Shown here in pieces: positions 7,626 through 15,070 of a stretch of 64,000 nt of DNA. The notes below the pieces were generated by a model, which was not told the origin of the DNA, did no database searches, and saw nothing but the letters and a program-made list of their open reading frames with translations. Position numbers and translations under genes: made by a program. Numbering within the stretch: position 1 is the first letter of the stretch; each line of letters opens with the position of its first letter. This DNA is from Brachybacterium avium (GTDB taxonomy: Bacteria; Actinomycetota; Actinomycetes; Actinomycetales; Dermabacteraceae). The stretch spans positions 2,170,001-2,234,000 of the forward strand of contig NZ_CP022316.1 of NCBI RefSeq assembly GCF_002216795.1, written 5' to 3'.

Positions 7626-9737
7626 TCAGGCCAGCTCGGTCGCCCCGAGCTGGTCCAGCAGCCAAGCCAGCTCATCCGCGCGCTGCTCCCACTTGCGGTA
7701 GCGGCCCGAGCGTCCGCCGTGCCCGGCGACCATCTCGCAGCGGAACAGGATCGGCCGCTCGACCTGGTCGGAGGTGACCGTCTCGCGCAGGCGGGCGACC
7801 CACTTCGCCGGCTCGTTGAAGAACACGCGGGTGTCGTTCAGCGAGGTGGAGGCGAAGATCGCCGGGTACTCCACGGCCGTGATGTTCTCGTACGGGGTGT
7901 ATCCGCGCATGTACTCGTAGACCGCCGGATCGTGCAGCGGGTCGCCCCACTCCTCCCACTCGCCGACGGTCAGCGGCAGGCTCGGATCCAGGATCGTGGT
8001 CAGCGCGTCCACGAACGGCACCCCGGCGATGATCGCCCGGAACCGCTCCGGGGCGAGGTTCGCGATGCCGCCCATCAGCAGCCCACCCGCACTGCGCCCC
8101 TCCGCGGAGAGCCGGTCCGCGGCGACCTGGCCGGAGTCCGTCAGGTGCGCCGCGGCGGCCACGAAGTCGCTGAAGGAGTTCTTCTTCTCCAGCAGCTTGC
8201 CGTGCTCGTACCAGTTGCGGCCCATCTCCCCGCCGCCGCGCACATGTGCGATCGCGATCACCACGCCGCGGTCCAGCAGCGACAGCCGGGTGGGCACGAA
8301 CGACGGATCGATCGACATCTCGTAGGAGCCGTAGCCGTACAGGTAGCCCGGCGCGGTGCCATCGGCCGGGACGTCGCGCCGTGCGACCACGCTCAGCGGG
8401 ATGGCGGTGCCGTCGGCCGCGGTAGCCCATTCGCGCCGCTCGACGTAGAGCGAGGGATCGAAGTGCGGCACCGGGGTGACGCGCAGGATCTCGGTGGCTC
8501 CGGAGGCGACCTCACGCTCGGCGATGGTGGGCGGGGTGAGCATGCTGGTGAGCTGGTAGCGCACCGTGGTCTGGTCCCAGTTGGGGTTGGCGTCGATCTC
8601 GACGGTGTCCAGCTCGCCGCCGTGGCTGATATCCGAGGCCTGCTCGATCAGCAGCGTCCCGTCAGCCGCCCGCGGGATCAGCCGCACGCTCGCCAGCCCG
8701 CCGCTGCGCAGCTCGAGCGCGACGAAGCCGGCGAAGGCCTCGATCGAGAGCAGCCGTTCGCCCTCGGCCGCGGCCAGCAGCTCCTCCCGGCGCTCCGGCG
8801 ACTCCAGCGCCGCCTGCGCCAGTGCGAAGCCGCGATGGCCGTCGTTGTGCACGATCAGCAGGCGGTCCCCGGCATGCTCGACCGTGTAGTCCACGCCCTC
8901 GCGGCGCCCGCCCGCAGGGACAGGGGTCGAGGTCGGCCGCGCGAGGTCCAGCAGCCACGCCTCGGTAGTGGAGGTCGAGCCCGCCTGGATCACCAGGGTC
9001 GAGCCGTCGCGGGAGCGGTCGAAGCCGATCATGAACCGCTCATCGGGCTCCTCGATGACCAGCATGTCCTCGCCGGCCGGGCCGCCGATGCGGTGCCGCC
9101 AGATCTGGTGCTGGCGCCAGGCGTCGTCGACCCGGGCGTAGAACAGCCACTGCTGGTCGGTGGAGAAGGCGAGTCCGTAGCCGGCGCCGGTCACCGCCTC
9201 GTCCAGGACCTCCCCGGAGGCGATGTCCGTGATGCGCAGGGTGAAGCGCTCATCGCCCGCGGTGTCCACCGCGGTGGCGAGGAGGGTGTGGTCCGGGGAG
9301 GGGGCGAGCCCGCCGAGGGAGTAGAACTCGGCGCCTGCGGCCTCGGCCTGCGCGTCCAGCAGCACATGCTCACCCTCGAGCATCACGCCCGGTTCGACCT
9401 GCGGCATCGTGCCGGTGTCAGCGACGCGGGTGAACTTCGGGTAGTCGTCCCCGGCGGTGGTGCGGGTGATGTACCACCAGTCGCCGCGACGCACCGGCAC
9501 GCTGAGATCGGTCTCCTGCGTGTGCCCGATGAACTCCTGGACCAACGTGGCCCGGAGCTGCTCGAGATGTGCGGTGCGGGCGTCGGCGTAGGCGTTCTCC
9601 GCCTCGAGGTGGGCGATCACCTCGGGGTCGGTCTTGTCGCGCATCCACTCGAACGGGTCGACCACGGTGTCGCCGTGGAAGACCCGCTCGGTGGGGCGGT
9701 GCGCAGGGGTCGGGGCAGCGGAGAGCTCGTCGGTCAT
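7626..9737 (-). CDS. ptrB: oligopeptidase B / prolyl oligopeptidase family S9A, catalytically intact
   Basis: This 703-residue cytoplasmic serine peptidase should cut short peptides, most likely after basic residues. An N-terminal seven-bladed propeller (roughly residues 70-410) gates a C-terminal alpha/beta-hydrolase domain. The triad can be placed: S549 in GRSAGG, D635 in LNDTRV and H673 in GHGG. 'YGSYEMSIDPSFVPTRLSLLDRG' and 'AHVRGGGEMGRNWYEHGKLLEKKNSFSDF' segments are typical of oligopeptidase B. It is the second gene of a two-gene operon; its start overlaps the stop of a degenerate paralogue by four bases (ATGA). Confidence 0.92.
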   Translation of the reverse strand: MTDELSAAPTPAHRPTERVFHGDTVVDPFEWMRDKTDPEVIAHLEAENAYADARTAHLEQLRATLVQEFIGHTQETDLSVPVRRGDWWYITRTTAGDDYPKFTRVADTGTMPQVEPGVMLEGEHVLLDAQAEAAGAEFYSLGGLAPSPDHTLLATAVDTAGDERFTLRITDIASGEVLDEAVTGAGYGLAFSTDQQWLFYARVDDAWRQHQIWRHRIGGPAGEDMLVIEEPDERFMIGFDRSRDGSTLVIQAGSTSTTEAWLLDLARPTSTPVPAGGRREGVDYTVEHAGDRLLIVHNDGHRGFALAQAALESPERREELLAAAEGERLLSIEAFAGFVALELRSGGLASVRLIPRAADGTLLIEQASDISHGGELDTVEIDANPNWDQTTVRYQLTSMLTPPTIAEREVASGATEILRVTPVPHFDPSLYVERREWATAADGTAIPLSVVARRDVPADGTAPGYLYGYGSYEMSIDPSFVPTRLSLLDRGVVIAIAHVRGGGEMGRNWYEHGKLLEKKNSFSDFVAAAAHLTDSGQVAADRLSAEGRSAGGLLMGGIANLAPERFRAIIAGVPFVDALTTILDPSLPLTVGEWEEWGDPLHDPAVYEYMRGYTPYENITAVEYPAIFASTSLNDTRVFFNEPAKWVARLRETVTSDQVERPILFRCEMVAGHGGRSGRYRKWEQRADELAWLLDQLGATELA

Positions 9738-11869
9738 TCCCCGAGGGTAACTGCGCCCAGCTGCTCGAGGAGCCAGGCGACGCCCTCCACCCAGGGATCG
9801 CCGGCGGAGCCCAGCGTGGGGGTCGTACGCAGCAGGATCGGACGCTCCTCGAGATCCGAGGTGACCCGGGCACGCAGCTGCGCCACCCAGATCGCCGCAC
9901 AGGCAGGGGGCACATCCGTGCCTTCGAGCGCGGTCCAGGTGAAGACCGCAGGATATTCAGCATCCCGGATGTTCTCCGCGGGGCTGTACCCGCGCTGGCT
10001 GCGGTAGGTCGCCTCATCGGCCGCGGGGTCACCCCATTCGGCCCATTCCTCGAGGGTGAGCATCACGTTGGGGTCCAGGAGGGTCTCCAGCGGATCCACC
10101 AGCGGCATGCCCGCGAGGATCGCGCGGAACCGGTCCGGGGCGAGGTTCATCGTCCCCGCGACCAGCAACGCTCCGGCGCCGTCGCCGAAGGCGCCGATCC
10201 TGTCCGCGGCGGCCCATCCGGTGTCCACGAGATGGTCGGCGCAGGCCAGGAAATCGGCGAAAGAGTTCGGCTTCCGCACCCCGCGTCCCTGCAGGTGCCA
10301 GTTCGGGCCCATCTCGCCGCCGCCGCGCACATGCGCGATGGCGAGCACGACCCCGCGATCGGCGACCGCTCGCAGCTCGGGACGCAGCTTCGGTTCGTTC
10401 GAGACGCCGAAGGCCCCGTGGCCGTAGAGCAGCGCGGGGGCGGTGCCGTCGCGCGGCGTGTCCCGCCGGGCGAGCAGCGAGATCGGCACCCGGGTGCCGT
10501 CGGCCGAGGTCGCCCACAGCCGACGCTCCACGTACTGCGCGGGATCGAATCCGGTGCTGTCCTCGCGGAGCAGCTCGATGCTCTCCCCGGTGTCCAGGTC
10601 GTGCTCCAGGAGCATGCCGGAGTTGAGGAAGCTGTCCAGACGGTAGCGGATCCGTCGGGTGCCCCAGGCCGGGACGGGCTCGAGGCGCACCGAGTCGAGC
10701 CCCCCGCCACGACCCACGGTGTGCGCCGCCTGCGTGTCCAGGGAGCCGTCCGCCCGACGAGGGATGAGCCGCAGCTGCGGGACGCCGTCGCCTCGCAGCT
10801 GGAGGGCGATGACGTGGGCGAAGGCCTCCACGGATTCGAAGTGCTCGCCGTCCTCGGCGGTGAGCAGAGCCGACATGGCCGGCAGGCCGCCGGTCGTGTC
10901 CAGCGGGGTCTCGCTGAGCACGGTCCGCTGAGCGGCGCCGTCCTCATGGATCACCAGCAGCCGATCCCCGGCGTGCTCCAGGAGCGCGGGTCGCGCGCCG
11001 ATGAGCCGCCCGGTCACCGGCCGCAGCGTTATCTCGGCGGCGCGGAGGTCGGCGAGCCAGACCTCGCCTCCCTGCGGGGAGAGGGAGCGGACCATCAGCG
11101 CAGAGCCGTCCCGGGAGCGGGAGAGCTCCAGCTGCGCCCAGTGGTCGGATTCCTCGAGCAGGAGGAGGTCGTCCTCCGCGGGGGTGCCCAGGCGGTGACT
11201 GCGGACCTGGTGGCGGCGGCCGAGGTCATCGAGCCGGGTATGCAGCAGGGACCGGGAATCGGCGGAGAAGACGAGATCGGGTCCGGCTCCGCCGACGGTG
11301 CTGTCGACGACCTCGCCGGTGTCGGCGTCGGTGACGATCAGCTGGCATCCGCCGAGCGATGCCTCGGCGCGGGCGAGCAGCCGATGGTCGGCGGAGACCG
11401 CGAAGCTGATCATCGACAGGCAGTCGGCCACCAGGATCTCCTCGCCGTCCAGGAGCCGGCCGGGGATGATCTGCGGGATCCCGGCCGGTCCGCGCAGCCC
11501 GTCCCGGTCGCGGACCCGGGACAGGGTGGCGGTGCCGTCGGGCTCGAATCGGTCGATGTACCACCAGCCGTCGAGGAGCACGGGCGCGGACAGCTCGAGC
11601 GGCGACTGCGGGTCGTCGACAGCGGCATGCAGCGCATCGCGCAGCGGTGCGAGATGCGCGGTCCGTGCATCGGTGTGCGCGTTCTCCGCAGCGAAGTGCT
11701 CGCTCACCTCGGTCGAGCGGGTATCGCGCAACCAGCGGTACGGGACCGGGACCGTGTCCCCGAACAGGCTCCGTTCGGCATGGCGGGGAGCAGGCCGGGG
11801 GGCGGAGCGGAGGGCTCCTTCGGCGGCTCCTCGGAGCGAGCTCGTCGAGGAGACGGTGTGCTGAGACAT
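9734..11869 (-). CDS. S9A oligopeptidase paralogue lacking the whole catalytic triad (predicted pseudopeptidase)
   Basis: This 711-residue protein is a full-length relative of the downstream oligopeptidase, alignable over propeller and hydrolase domains. Where the active copy has S549 in GRSAGG, this one has G564 in GDGAGA; D635 (LNDTRV) becomes G650 (LEGTDV); H673 (GHGG) becomes S688 (GSAG), with a six-residue deletion just after. The scaffold is otherwise well kept ('RGGGEMGPNW', 'KPNSFADFLACADHL'), with no stop or frameshift, so it looks like a maintained pseudoenzyme rather than a decaying gene. I chose ATG 11869 because GAGAGGAAAG precedes it; the frame is open further upstream. It overlaps ptrB by ATGA. 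A regulatory or substrate-holding role is inference. Confidence 0.85.
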   Translation of the reverse strand: MSQHTVSSTSSLRGAAEGALRSAPRPAPRHAERSLFGDTVPVPYRWLRDTRSTEVSEHFAAENAHTDARTAHLAPLRDALHAAVDDPQSPLELSAPVLLDGWWYIDRFEPDGTATLSRVRDRDGLRGPAGIPQIIPGRLLDGEEILVADCLSMISFAVSADHRLLARAEASLGGCQLIVTDADTGEVVDSTVGGAGPDLVFSADSRSLLHTRLDDLGRRHQVRSHRLGTPAEDDLLLLEESDHWAQLELSRSRDGSALMVRSLSPQGGEVWLADLRAAEITLRPVTGRLIGARPALLEHAGDRLLVIHEDGAAQRTVLSETPLDTTGGLPAMSALLTAEDGEHFESVEAFAHVIALQLRGDGVPQLRLIPRRADGSLDTQAAHTVGRGGGLDSVRLEPVPAWGTRRIRYRLDSFLNSGMLLEHDLDTGESIELLREDSTGFDPAQYVERRLWATSADGTRVPISLLARRDTPRDGTAPALLYGHGAFGVSNEPKLRPELRAVADRGVVLAIAHVRGGGEMGPNWHLQGRGVRKPNSFADFLACADHLVDTGWAAADRIGAFGDGAGALLVAGTMNLAPDRFRAILAGMPLVDPLETLLDPNVMLTLEEWAEWGDPAADEATYRSQRGYSPAENIRDAEYPAVFTWTALEGTDVPPACAAIWVAQLRARVTSDLEERPILLRTTPTLGSAGDPWVEGVAWLLEQLGAVTLGE

Positions 11870-12296
11870 GGGTGCAGCTTTCCTCTCGTGGTGGCCGATG
11901 CGGGATGCGATGGGTTCCGCAGTGGTCCTGTGTCGTGCCGGGCGGGCCGGGGGATGTCTGCCGCTCGGGAACTGGAGCTGCGTCGGCGTCATCGCCGACC
12001 GCTGTGCGTCACAGATCGACCGGGGTGGTGCAACGGGGACTGGCGGGAAATGACGGGAACTGAAAGAACTCGGGGAACGGGGTGGGACAGCGGCAGGGGA
12101 TGACGCAGGGGTGCCGTCCTGGGACGGTCACATCGAGCAGATGGCCTCCAAATCCTCTCGCCTCCAACCTCACGTGTGAGATCTGCCATACAGGCTACTG
12201 TTGGCTTTTCAGAGGTATGGCAGAAATAGTGAACGGCAGTGCGGACCGTCGGGATCGGTCGATGGTCCGGTGGCCGGGAGCAGGAGTGCAGAGCCG
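11870..12296. other. divergent intergenic region, about 430 bp
   Basis: No gene is supported. The region separates the leftward peptidase operon from the rightward XRE-type regulator and must hold both promoters. Bases 12120-12240 are less GC-rich than the rest of the window and contain the dyad described separately at 12182-12224. Elsewhere I see no clear promoter hexamers. Confidence 0.5.
12182..12224. promoter_or_regulatory. 10-bp inverted repeat, candidate operator of the XRE-type gene
   Basis: TCTGCCATAC (12182-12191) and GTATGGCAGA (12215-12224) form a perfect dyad with a 23-base interior that includes a TTGGCT hexamer. The dyad ends 72 bases before the ATG of the helix-turn-helix gene. 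Such a site would suit dimeric autoregulation, but no binding evidence can be read from sequence alone. Confidence 0.45.
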
Positions 12297-13249
12297 ATGG
12301 CAGCAGGTGAGGACGAGAAATTCGCGGGCGAGCTGCGCAGGGCCATCGAGCAGAGCGGCCTGACCCTGACGGCGATCTCCCAGCGTCTGCGGACCCGTCA
12401 ACGGCCGGTCAGCGTCGCCACGCTGAGCAATTGGCAGTCGGGGCGGAGCCTGCCGGGGGGAGAGCAGTCGCTCGGCGTCGTCGCGGCGATCGAGGAGCTG
12501 CTGGGGAGGCCGCCGGAGTCGCTTGCGGAGCTGGTGGGGGCCCCCGGCTGCGGGGGCGGGCGGTGCGCACGACGAGCTTCCTCGGTCATCGCTCCCAGAA
12601 AGAGGTGTTCAGTGAGGCGCTCCAGGCGCTCGGCTTCACCTCTGCGGTGACGTACGCCCATGAACGGGTGTTCCATCAGCTCGCCACCATCGACTCCTCC
12701 AGAAACGTGCAGCAGTTCGAATTCCGACTGCTCGTGCGGGCTCTCGAATCAGGGGACTGCCGTCTGCCCGCGGTGTACGTGCTGGATCCCACGGAGCCGA
12801 ACATCGCGCCGCGCTTCACCCCTCTCGAGGGGTGCTCGATCGGCCGACGGGTGATCTGGCCCGAACGTCGTGCCTATGGCGTCGAGCTGGTGGTGGACGG
12901 ACACCTTGATGCCGGCCAGGTCGCGGCCTTCGCCTATCGGGTCGAGCTGACCGCCCGGGCCACAGACATGTCGGCGGTGGTGTACAGCCTCCCGCGGCGG
13001 GCCAATGACGTGCTGCTCGAGGTCGAGTTCCGTGGGGGCCTGCGACCCATGGAGTGCGAACGGTACCAGCGCACCGATTCGGGGGAGTCGACCTCCGCAG
13101 TGCGTCTGGACCGGCGGGACCGGCTCCAGGTCAGCGAGGCCCGTTTCGGGCCCGGGACGCTGGGGCTGCGCTGGGAGTGGGAGAACGACTGCGACGACGA
13201 GTACGACGATGACGAGGACGACCACCGCGCCGCAGCCGGCGTGGGGTGA
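12297..13249 (+). pseudogene. XRE-type helix-turn-helix protein, split by a -1 frameshift
   Basis: Two frames together encode one protein of about 317 residues. The first (12297 onward) has a helix-turn-helix, 'GLTLTAISQRLRTRQRPVSV' then 'ATLSNWQSGRSLP', and ends out of frame at 12650. The second continues from about 12555 with 'RTTSFLGHRSQKEVFSEALQ' to 13249. Loss of one G in a G5 run (12536-12540 or 12552-12556) accounts for the break; no canonical slippery heptamer for programmed -1 shifting is present. The C-terminal 230 residues match no family I know and end in a very acidic tail (CDDEYDDDEDDH). The ATG at 12297 has AGGAG upstream. A DNA-binding regulator is likely; its targets are unknown. 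Confidence 0.6.
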
Positions 13250-13262
13250 CGCGGCCGAGGTG

Positions 13263-13286
13263 CTCCTCGGGGTCCTCGCCGAGGAG
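13263..13286 (+). terminator. weak hairpin after the XRE-type gene
   Basis: CTCCTCGG (13263-13270) and CCGAGGAG (13279-13286) form an 8-bp stem with an 8-base loop just past the stop codon. No T tract follows, so it may only reduce read-through into the universal stress gene. Confidence 0.35.
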
Positions 13287-13339
13287 TGGGACCGCGGCGT
13301 ATCCTGGGGATCTGTGCCCGGCCGTACGGGGAGGTGTGG

Positions 13340-14203
13340 ATGATGGGCTTCACCGGTCAGAACATCGTGGTGGGCTATGACGACACCACCGCGGCGATGG
13401 CGGCTGTCCGCTGGGCGGCGGACCTCGCCCGCAGCACGGGATCCAGGCTGCATCTCGTCCATGCCTGGACCTGGCCGCTGCTCGGCCAGGGCGTGACCGG
13501 GATCCCGGTGCTCGATCCGACGGGCCCGCGCAATCAGGCGATGCGGCTCCTCGATGACGCCGCCGAGCGGGTCGCGGCCCGGTTCCCCGAGGTGGAGGTC
13601 ACGGCGGAGCTGCTCACAGGGATGCCGCGGGAGGCGCTGGAGGAGATCTCCGACCGCACGGACCTGCTGGTCGTCGGCACCCGCGGGCTCGGCGCCGTGA
13701 TGGGGGCGCTGCTGGGATCCGTGAGCCGGGGCATCCTCCACGACGCCGGCTGTCCCGTCGCGGTGATCCGCTCGGACCAGCATCGAGCAGGGCCGGTGCT
13801 CGCGGCGTACGACGGCTCCGAGGCCGCCGGCGAGGCGGTCGAGGAGGCGGCGGATCTCGCTGCAGCCTGGGGAGCAGTGCTGCGCGTGATCCACGTGCAG
13901 GCGGGATCGGAGGGCTCCGCCGCGGGCGGGGCAGTAAAGCAGAGAGACGACAGCCGCACCTGCGGGGTGCTCGAGGAGGGCCTCGCCCGGGCGGTCGCCC
14001 GGCATGCGGGGCTTGAGGTCGAGACGAAGCTGGTCGCGGACCGCACCGTCGCCGAGGGGCTGCTGGACGCGGCGACGGGGGCGCGCCTGCTGGTGATCGG
14101 CCATCGCGGCCGCAGCCGGAGCCCCTTCGGCTCGACCGCGCAGGCGGCCGTCCTCCACGCCACGGGGAACGTGGCGGTGGTCCGGCCGGCATCTCGTGAG
14201 TGA
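13340..14203 (+). CDS. universal stress protein with two Usp domains
   Basis: This protein of about 287 residues has tandem UspA folds. The first domain carries the ATP-binding signature G-x2-G-x9-G-S intact (GTRGLGAVMGALLGS). In the second the corresponding loop is shortened to GHRGRSRSPFGS, with six instead of nine residues between glycines, so nucleotide binding there is doubtful. A strong ribosome site, GGGGAGG, precedes two adjacent ATG codons (13340 and 13343) and an in-frame GTG at 13334; either ATG is plausible. Tandem Usp proteins in actinobacteria typically respond to hypoxia or starvation. Nothing here shows how this one is regulated. Confidence 0.88.
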   Translation: MMGFTGQNIVVGYDDTTAAMAAVRWAADLARSTGSRLHLVHAWTWPLLGQGVTGIPVLDPTGPRNQAMRLLDDAAERVAARFPEVEVTAELLTGMPREALEEISDRTDLLVVGTRGLGAVMGALLGSVSRGILHDAGCPVAVIRSDQHRAGPVLAAYDGSEAAGEAVEEAADLAAAWGAVLRVIHVQAGSEGSAAGGAVKQRDDSRTCGVLEEGLARAVARHAGLEVETKLVADRTVAEGLLDAATGARLLVIGHRGRSRSPFGSTAQAAVLHATGNVAVVRPASRE

Positions 14204-14230
14204 TGTGACTCGCGTCGACGGTCGACGAGT

Positions 14231-14259
14231 TTGAACGCGCGAGGCCGCGGCGGTTAAGC
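14231..14259 (+). promoter_or_regulatory. probable promoter of tRNA-Ser
   Basis: A -35-like TTGAAC (14231-14236) and a -10-like TTAAGC (14254-14259) are separated by exactly 17 bases. Initiation would fall a few bases before the tRNA at 14268. A GTCGAC(G)GTCGAC inverted repeat lies just upstream. Confidence 0.6.
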
Positions 14260-14267
14260 TGTTCGAC

Positions 14268-14353
14268 GGTAGCGTGTCCGAGCGGCCGAAGGTGCATCAC
14301 TCGAAATGATGTGTGGTTCATAGCCACCGCGGGTTCAAATCCCGCCGCTACCG
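14268..14353 (+). tRNA. tRNA-Ser (anticodon CGA)
   Basis: An 86-base class II tRNA. The acceptor strands GGTAGCG (14268-14274) and CGCTACC (14346-14352) pair fully, with G14353 as discriminator. The anticodon stem CATCA/TGATG encloses CTCGAAA, so the anticodon is CGA at 14302-14304, reading UCG serine codons. A long variable arm and a standard GGTTCAAATCC T-loop are present. CCA is not encoded. The last 12 bases of the gene plus three beyond (14342-14356) recur at 14964-14978, flanking an inserted IS relic that leaves the tRNA complete. Confidence 0.97.
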
Positions 14354-14356
14354 CTC
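14342..14356. repeat. target-site duplication, left copy (15 bp)
   Basis: CCGCCGCTACCGCTC directly abuts the left terminal inverted repeat of the IS relic and is part of the tRNA-Ser 3' end. The identical right copy is at 14964-14978. Fifteen bases is at the long end of the duplications reported for IS481-family elements. Confidence 0.85.
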
Positions 14357-14361
14357 TGTGG

Positions 14362-14405
14362 TGTCTCAGGACATCGTTCGCGGATGTCTTGGGACATCGT
14401 TCGCG
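14362..14405. repeat. tandem copies of the IS end repeat, left side
   Basis: Two copies of the motif TGTCT(C/T)(A/G)GGACATCGTTCGC follow each other at the left end of the IS relic. Three related copies lie at the right end on the opposite strand (14900-14963 and just inward), with TGTCTCGCGTCATCGTTCGC twice. Repeated subterminal motifs of this kind are probable transposase-binding sites. Confidence 0.65.
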
Positions 14406-14414
14406 AGGAGAAGG

Positions 14415-14443
14415 CCCCGGTGAGTGTTCACCGGGGTCTTTTT
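14415..14443 (+). terminator. rho-independent terminator inside the IS, downstream of tRNA-Ser
   Basis: CCCCGGTGA (14415-14423) pairs with TCACCGGGG (14428-14436) around a 4-base loop, and five T residues follow at 14439-14443. It faces transcription arriving from the tRNA and lies 60 bases past its 3' end. It replaces the older hairpin that the insertion pushed to 15005. Confidence 0.8.
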
Positions 14444-14846
14444 CGTTGTGGTTGGTACCCGCGGTCGGGGTCGATGGTGTGTTCGGCGAGTAGTTCTCCG
14501 GTGGCGAGGTCGATGACCATCGTGTCGGGACCCTCGCGGATGACGCGGACTCTCAGTCCGGCGTGGGCGCGGCCGATGCCGAGGTGGCGCATCGTGCCGG
14601 CGTAGCGCAGGGACACTTTGCCGTGGGTGTCGACTCTGTCGGTGCGCACGGAGTAGTCCCTCTGGCGGGTTCCTCCCACGGAGGCCTTCGGCGTGAGTCG
14701 GGGTCGAGGGCCTCGACGCCACCTTTGCGGTAGCGGGCCACGAGGATCTGTACCCAGCGCGGGGAGACGTGGAACTTCTGTGCGGCTTCGCTGGTGCTCA
14801 TGCCCGCCTCGATGACGCTGAGCACTATCGCTGTGTTCTTCGACAT
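14428..14846 (-). pseudogene. IS481-family transposase remnant, core deleted and frame lost
   Basis: The minus-strand start at 14846 begins MSKNTAIVLSVIEAGMST and continues through a helix-turn-helix ('SEAAQKFHVSPRWVQILVARY') to about residue 50. A different frame then resumes at what is normally the last 85 residues of the transposase: 'HGKVSLRYAGTMRHLGIGRA' and 'LLAEHTIDPDRGYQP'. The intervening rve/DDE integrase domain of roughly 200 residues is absent. The join lies near 14690-14720. The product cannot be an active transposase. Confidence 0.8.
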
Positions 14847-14963
14847 GCTCCATCGTGCGAATGATGACGCGAGACACCAGCCCTCTACTACGGCCGATCA
14901 TGACGACGCCGAGGTGCGAACGATGACGCGAGACAGGGGCGAACTATGTCTTGAGATCACACA

Positions 14964-14978
14964 CCGCCGCTACCGCTC
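14964..14978. repeat. target-site duplication, right copy (15 bp)
   Basis: This is the identical partner of 14342-14356 and marks the right border of the insertion. It reproduces the 3' end of tRNA-Ser but not a functional tRNA. Confidence 0.85.
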
Positions 14979-15004
14979 CTGACCTGGAGAGATACCAGGA
15001 CCAC

Positions 15005-15035
15005 GAAGGCCCCCACCGGATCGGTGGGGGCCTTC
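15005..15035. terminator. strong hairpin, probably the original tRNA-Ser terminator; also serves ptsH
   Basis: GAAGGCCCCCACC (15005-15017) pairs perfectly over 13 bases with GGTGGGGGCCTTC (15023-15035) around a 5-base loop. It sits between the tRNA/IS segment and the convergent ptsH gene and can act in both directions. Before the IS insertion it would have stood about 50 bases after the tRNA. Confidence 0.75.
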
Positions 15036-15070
15036 GCGCATGGAGCGGGCCGAGATTCCCGGCACCGGGT

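Larger units (their letters stand above)
14357..14963. mobile_element. IS481-family element, internally deleted (607 bp)
   Basis: Both ends are recognisable. The left end starts TGTGGTGTCTCAGGACAT; the right end, read inward on the minus strand, starts TGTGTGATCTCAAGACAT. The outer 25 bases match at 20 positions. A perfect 15-bp direct repeat flanks them. Inside is a minus-strand transposase that keeps its N-terminal helix-turn-helix and C-terminal strand region but lacks the catalytic core. Full IS481 elements are usually above 1 kb, so about half has been lost. It could only move if a complete relative supplied transposase, like a MITE. Confidence 0.85.

Noticed and set aside
9569..12103. 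844-codon open frame on the plus strand
   Set aside because: It runs opposite to the pseudopeptidase gene, whose reading frame is strongly conserved with its paralogue; the plus-strand text has no protein character.
12297..13249. Programmed -1 frameshifting in the XRE-type gene
   Set aside because: No slippery heptamer fits the zero frame, and two other genes in the window have the same kind of single-base loss in G/C runs.
14342..14978. Reading the 15-bp repeats as attL/attR of a site-specific integrative element
   Set aside because: No integrase gene is inside. The repeats abut recognisable IS481 terminal inverted repeats, so a transposon target duplication explains them better.
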